From NCBI GenBank assembly GCA_038329845.1, contig JBBQNJ010000006.1:20161-84160 (forward strand): DNA of 64,000 nucleotides, given 5' to 3'. Numbering within the stretch: position 1 is the stretch's first letter; every line of letters begins with the position of its first letter. This DNA is from JBBQNJ01 sp038329845. Lineage in GTDB: Bacteria > Planctomycetota > Phycisphaerae > Tepidisphaerales > Tepidisphaeraceae. The position numbers and the translations under genes are program-made. The notes beneath the pieces are model-generated. The model made no database searches. It was not told the DNA's origin and saw only the letters and a program-made list of their open reading frames with translations. This document shows positions 60,909 through 64,000 of this stretch, in pieces.

Positions 60909-61811
60909 GTGACGCCGATCGACACCATACGATTCAGCATCGTGATGCCGGTTTTCAATCACGGCGGCTTCGTGTCGTCGGCGATCCAGTCGGTGCTGGC
61001 TCAGACCTGCGCCGATTGGGAACTGATCGCGGTGGACGATGGATCGAGCGATGACTCGGGGGAAATCCTCGACGCCGCCGCCGTCGCCGAACCGCGACTG
61101 CGGGTGATCCACCAAGCCAACGCCGGACCGGCGCAGGCCCGCAATCGCGGGATCGCCGAGGCGAGGGGTGCCTGGCTGGCGTTTCTCGACAGCGACGACA
61201 CGCTCTACCCGCACGCCCTGGAAAGTTACGCGCGCTACATTGACGCACATCCCGCGGCACGCTTCATCTACGGATTCCGTCACCGTCTTCTCGGCGACGA
61301 AGTGCGCCGAACCGTCGGAGAACACCAGGACCATCCAACGGGCACGGCCGAGCTGTTCGAGCGCGTCTACATCGGATCTTCGAGCGTCTGCTTTCGCCGA
61401 GACTCACTCGATGGCATGGATGTGTGGTTCGATCCAGCGCTGCCGCCAGCGGAGGATTACGAGTTGTTTCTTCGGTTATCGCTCAAGACCCCGCTCGAGC
61501 CGCTGGGCGAGGCGGTCGGGTTGCGCCGCCGCCATGGGGGGAACATCTCGCGGCAGACGGGCCGGTCGCGTTTGAACGAAGCGCGGATGCTCGAGCGGTT
61601 CGCCCAAGGCCCCGGCGCGGGGCGGCTGGACCCATCGATGGTCGCTCTCCGGGTGGCGCGGGTGTTCTGCTCGGCGGGGCGCGAGCATTTTCGCGCCGGG
61701 AACCTGGGTCCGGCAATCGAGTCGCTGGACGAGTCGCTGGCGCGGCGGTGGTCGATGCGGGCCTGGGCGATGCGGGCGTGGTGCCGGGCGATGCGAACGA
61801 TCAAAGGATGA
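60909..61811 (+). CDS. Family 2 glycosyltransferase
   Basis: About 300 residues from a GTG at 60909 (AAAGGAG 3 bases upstream, spacing short); the upstream frame has no similarity. The GT-A core is clear: FSIVMPVFNHGGFVSSAIQS, WELIAVDDGSSDDSG, ANAGPAQARNRGIAEARGAW with LAFLDSDDTLYP (the DxD metal motif), and LPPAEDYELFLRLS. It transfers a sugar from a nucleotide donor to an unknown acceptor. The C-terminal 60 residues are Arg/Ala-rich helices. Its last 11 bases overlap the end of hslU on the other strand. Confidence 0.9.
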   Translation: MTPIDTIRFSIVMPVFNHGGFVSSAIQSVLAQTCADWELIAVDDGSSDDSGEILDAAAVAEPRLRVIHQANAGPAQARNRGIAEARGAWLAFLDSDDTLYPHALESYARYIDAHPAARFIYGFRHRLLGDEVRRTVGEHQDHPTGTAELFERVYIGSSSVCFRRDSLDGMDVWFDPALPPAEDYELFLRLSLKTPLEPLGEAVGLRRRHGGNISRQTGRSRLNEARMLERFAQGPGAGRLDPSMVALRVARVFCSAGREHFRAGNLGPAIESLDESLARRWSMRAWAMRAWCRAMRTIKG

Positions 61812-63132
61812 ATCGACTCAAGTCCTCATCCTTGATGGCCTCTTCCAGTCGCTCGCGGACGTACGCCGCGTCGATATTCACGGTGCGGTTCGACTGATCG
61901 GGGGCTTCGAAACTGATCGACTCCAGCACCCGTTCCATGATCGTGTAAAGTCGGCGGGCACCGATGTTCTGGGCTCGGCGGTTGACGTCGAAGGCAATCT
62001 GTGCCATCGCGTCGATCGCGTCGTCGGTGAACGAAAGCTCCAGGCCCTCGGTGGCGAGCAGCGCGATCTGCTGCTTGACCAGGGCGTTGCGCGGCTCGCG
62101 CAAGATGCGCACGAAGTCGCCGCGGGTGAGGTCCTGCAGCTCGACGCGGATGGGAAAACGCCCCTGTAATTCCGGCATCAGATCGCTGGGCTTGGCGCTG
62201 TGAAACGCCCCGGCCGCGATAAACAGAATGTGATCGGTCCGCACCGGACCGTACTTGGTGATCACCGTCGATCCTTCGACGATCGGCAGCAAATCGCGTT
62301 GCACGCCCTGGCGACTGACATCCGGACCGTGGCCTTGGTCGGTCCCGGCGACCTTGTCGATCTCGTCGATGAACAAGATGCCCTGCTGCTCGACTCGGTC
62401 GATGGCGGTGCGTTGGATCTTGTCTTTGTCGACCAGCTTCTCCGCCTCCTGACTGAACAACACCTTGCGAGCGTCGGCGACGGAGAGCCGGCGGGTTTCA
62501 CGCCGGGTGGGCATCATCTTTTCGAGCATGCTCTGCATCTCGATGTCCATCTCGGCCCCGGCCTGGCCCAGCACACCCACCATCGTGGCCCGCTCCTCGA
62601 CGCTGATTTCAATGGGACGGTCCTCGAGTTCGCCGGCCCGAAGTTGCTTGCGCAGCTTCGAGCGAGTGCGATCCCGACGCTGATCGCTCGACTCATCGGA
62701 GTCGGGCCGATCCGCCGGTTCGGGCAGAAGGTGATCGAGCAGACGCTCTTCGACCCGCTCTTCGGCGGGCGCTTTGACCGATTGGGTCATCTCGTCGCGA
62801 ACGATGCCGATGGCCGAGTCGAGCAGGTCACGGACCATGCTCTCGACATCGCGGCCGTGATACCCTACTTCGGTGAACTTCGTCGCCTCGACCTTGATAA
62901 ACGGTGCCCCGGTCAGCCCCGCCAGCCGGCGGGCGATCTCGGTTTTTCCTACGCCCGTCGGACCAATCATGATGATGTTCTTGGGCGACACGTCCGGTTG
63001 CATCGCCTCGGGAAGCTGGCGGCGGCGCCAGCGATTGCGGACGGCCACCGCCACGGCCCGCTTGGCGTCAAGCTGCCCGACGATGTAACGATCCAGTTCC
63101 GCGACGATCTGTTTAGGAGTCAGGTTGTGCAT
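61801..63132 (-). CDS. hslU: ATP-dependent protease ATPase subunit HslU
   Basis: 443 residues from MHNLTPKQIVAELDRYIVGQ, a standard N-terminus. It unfolds proteins for the HslV protease. Walker A is IGPTGVGKTEIARRLA and Walker B FIDEIDKVA; the sensor segment GRFPIRVELQDL, the pore segment TKFTEVGYHGRDVES and the C-terminal EDLSRFIL, which inserts into HslV, are all present. The inserted I-domain (about 110-230) is normal in length. hslV, usually the gene just before hslU, is not upstream; it must lie elsewhere or be missing. Confidence 0.96.
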   Translation of the reverse strand: MHNLTPKQIVAELDRYIVGQLDAKRAVAVAVRNRWRRRQLPEAMQPDVSPKNIIMIGPTGVGKTEIARRLAGLTGAPFIKVEATKFTEVGYHGRDVESMVRDLLDSAIGIVRDEMTQSVKAPAEERVEERLLDHLLPEPADRPDSDESSDQRRDRTRSKLRKQLRAGELEDRPIEISVEERATMVGVLGQAGAEMDIEMQSMLEKMMPTRRETRRLSVADARKVLFSQEAEKLVDKDKIQRTAIDRVEQQGILFIDEIDKVAGTDQGHGPDVSRQGVQRDLLPIVEGSTVITKYGPVRTDHILFIAAGAFHSAKPSDLMPELQGRFPIRVELQDLTRGDFVRILREPRNALVKQQIALLATEGLELSFTDDAIDAMAQIAFDVNRRAQNIGARRLYTIMERVLESISFEAPDQSNRTVNIDAAYVRERLEEAIKDEDLSRFIL

Positions 63133-63305
63133 CGGGCGGCATTGTATGCGAAACCGGCGGCGGTTCACGGGTCGAAGGAAGAGGCCGGCGACGGGGCGGA
63201 TAAAGCCGTCGCGCGCGCTTCTGGCAGAGCGACGCCAGATGCGACAGGAATTTTCGAGGTCGGTGACGAAAGGGATCGCGGGGTCACGAAATGGGCGTCA
63301 GGCGG

Positions 63306-63311
63306 TATAAT
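63306..63311 (+). promoter_or_regulatory. -10 box 8 bases before the PAS gene start
   Basis: TATAAT at 63306-63311, a perfect consensus, ends 8 bases before the GTG at 63320. No Shine-Dalgarno and no clear -35 are visible. Confidence 0.45.
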
Positions 63312-63319
63312 GGCATAAC

Positions 63320-63736
63320 GTGTTTGACTCGGGGGAAATGTCGCGCGGTGCGGCGGGGCTGTTCTATCAGCTCTTCGATTTCCATCCCGCGCACATCGCG
63401 CTGCTGGACCTGGATGGGCGAATTCTGGCGACCAACCTGGCTTGGAATCTGTTCGGGCTTCGTAACGGGCTGAGCGAGTCGTACCGTTTCGTCGGGCTGG
63501 ACTACATCGAGGTGTCGGCGGCGGCAGCCACCGCGAGCAATGACCCCTACGCCGCCCGCGCCATCGCCGCCATCGCCTCGGTTCTGTCGGGGATTGCCCG
63601 CCGTTTGGAGATGCAATATCCCTGTCACGCCCCCGACGAAAAACGCTGGTTTCGGATGCTGGTCGAAAGCCAGACCCCCGAGTCCCCCACCGTCATCATC
63701 GCCCACACCTACCTCGGTCCGGCCCCCCGACGATAG
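63320..63736 (+). CDS. Single PAS-domain protein
   Basis: 138 residues, mostly one PAS domain: ALLDLDGRILATNLAWNLFG, then ESYRFVGLDYIEVSAAAATA, YPCHAPDEKRWFRMLVES and TVIIAHTYL. The YPCH and RWF patterns are shared with the PAS sensor parts of larger signalling proteins. There is no output domain here, so it may act through a partner or be a remnant. The GTG at 63320 or the ATG at 63338 could be the start. It faces hslU from which it is divergent. Confidence 0.75.
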   Translation: MFDSGEMSRGAAGLFYQLFDFHPAHIALLDLDGRILATNLAWNLFGLRNGLSESYRFVGLDYIEVSAAAATASNDPYAARAIAAIASVLSGIARRLEMQYPCHAPDEKRWFRMLVESQTPESPTVIIAHTYLGPAPRR

Positions 63737-64000
63737 CTCCATCAGTAACTAAAACGCGCGTCCAGTGCATCCTCAATTCTGCAAACCCCAGAAAAAGAAG
63801 CGCGTCCCGAATGCCATTCACTTAAGCCTCCCCACTCGTCACCGGTTTGTCGTAAGCGACTGCTGCAACTTTCTTTGTGTCAGACCATCGCCGGGCGCGG
63901 CGGGGGAAGACTATAGTGGGGTTTGGCCCCCCCCCCCCCCCCGCCCCCCCACCCCCCCCCCCCTGAAGCAAGGGCCCCGGAGGCGGGAGGCGCACCCCCC
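63737..64000. other. Window end with poly-C tract, probably poor-quality assembly
   Basis: 63737-63925 shows no gene. From about 63926 the sequence is almost pure C (runs of 8 to 17 C, broken by single G or A) until about 63962, and the last ~35 bases are G/C-rich and erratic. This looks like a sequencing or assembly artefact at a contig end. Confidence 0.75.

Overview
The window is high-GC DNA from what looks like a soil or aquatic planctomycete of the class Phycisphaerae. The evidence is a PEP-CTERM exported protein, a pseudopilin with the GFTLIELL signature, a histone H1-like nucleoid protein, several GroEL paralogues, MoxR/DUF58/BatA-type VWA operons, LacI-type regulators next to glycoside hydrolases, the futalosine menaquinone gene mqnA, and many starts without Shine-Dalgarno sequences. 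This taxonomic call is inference. No rRNA or tRNA gene was seen.

Layout. 0.2-8.5 kb (minus): PilZ protein, MoxR ATPase, DUF58, BatA-VWA and a large membrane VWA protein, a putative surface or chaperone-type operon split by a GxxExxY gene carried between inverted repeats. 8.7-12.5 kb (minus): rpsO-pnp operon with two good terminators, then a beta-carbonic anhydrase. 12.7-14.3 kb: a decayed zone with an IS4-type transposase fragment joined to a DNA-methylase remnant, ending in a dispersed repeat. 14.5-22.5 kb (plus): a carbohydrate locus with a LacI regulator, PEP-CTERM protein, pseudopilin, BNR-4 protein and very large GH2-like protein, closed by a second copy of the same repeat. 22.8-24.7 kb (plus): thioesterase and M20 dipeptidase.

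24.8-33.8 kb (minus): a stress and protein-folding block (yacG, fmdB-like, grpE, dnaJ, a GH29 fucosidase, groEL1, groES, a PemK/MazF toxin-antitoxin pair, a DUF4160/DUF2442 pair with a nonsense codon, groEL2). 34.2-39.1 kb (minus): TPR-like membrane protein, YecH-like protein, a nested-palindrome element, and a xylA-GH29 pair. 39.4-40.4 kb (plus): a HigBA-like toxin-antitoxin operon with a strong promoter. 40.5-42.7 kb (minus): CapD-type dehydratase and an NDUFA9-like reductase.

43-45.7 kb (plus): histone H1-like gene, fabZ-like, panC, lgt. 45.7-49.7 kb (minus): SpoIIE/PP2C phosphatase translationally coupled to a SulP-STAS transporter, and a HicB-like protein. 50-54.2 kb (plus): korA-korB (2-oxoacid:ferredoxin oxidoreductase) bracketed by two CBS-domain proteins, then a 54-bp tandem repeat. 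54.4-60.7 kb (minus): two large related exported proteins, one fused to a pseudopilin-like domain, then mqnA and an NAD-dependent epimerase. 60.9-63.7 kb: GT2 glycosyltransferase, hslU without hslV, and a single PAS-domain protein. The last ~100 bases are a poly-C tract that looks like poor assembly.

The observations most worth following are the repeat-bounded carbohydrate/pseudopilin locus with an atypical GH2-like enzyme, the exported-protein/pseudopilin fusion, the GxxExxY insertion cassette, the phosphatase-SulP coupling, and three genes whose -10 boxes lie 7-8 bases from the start codon, suggesting leaderless mRNAs.
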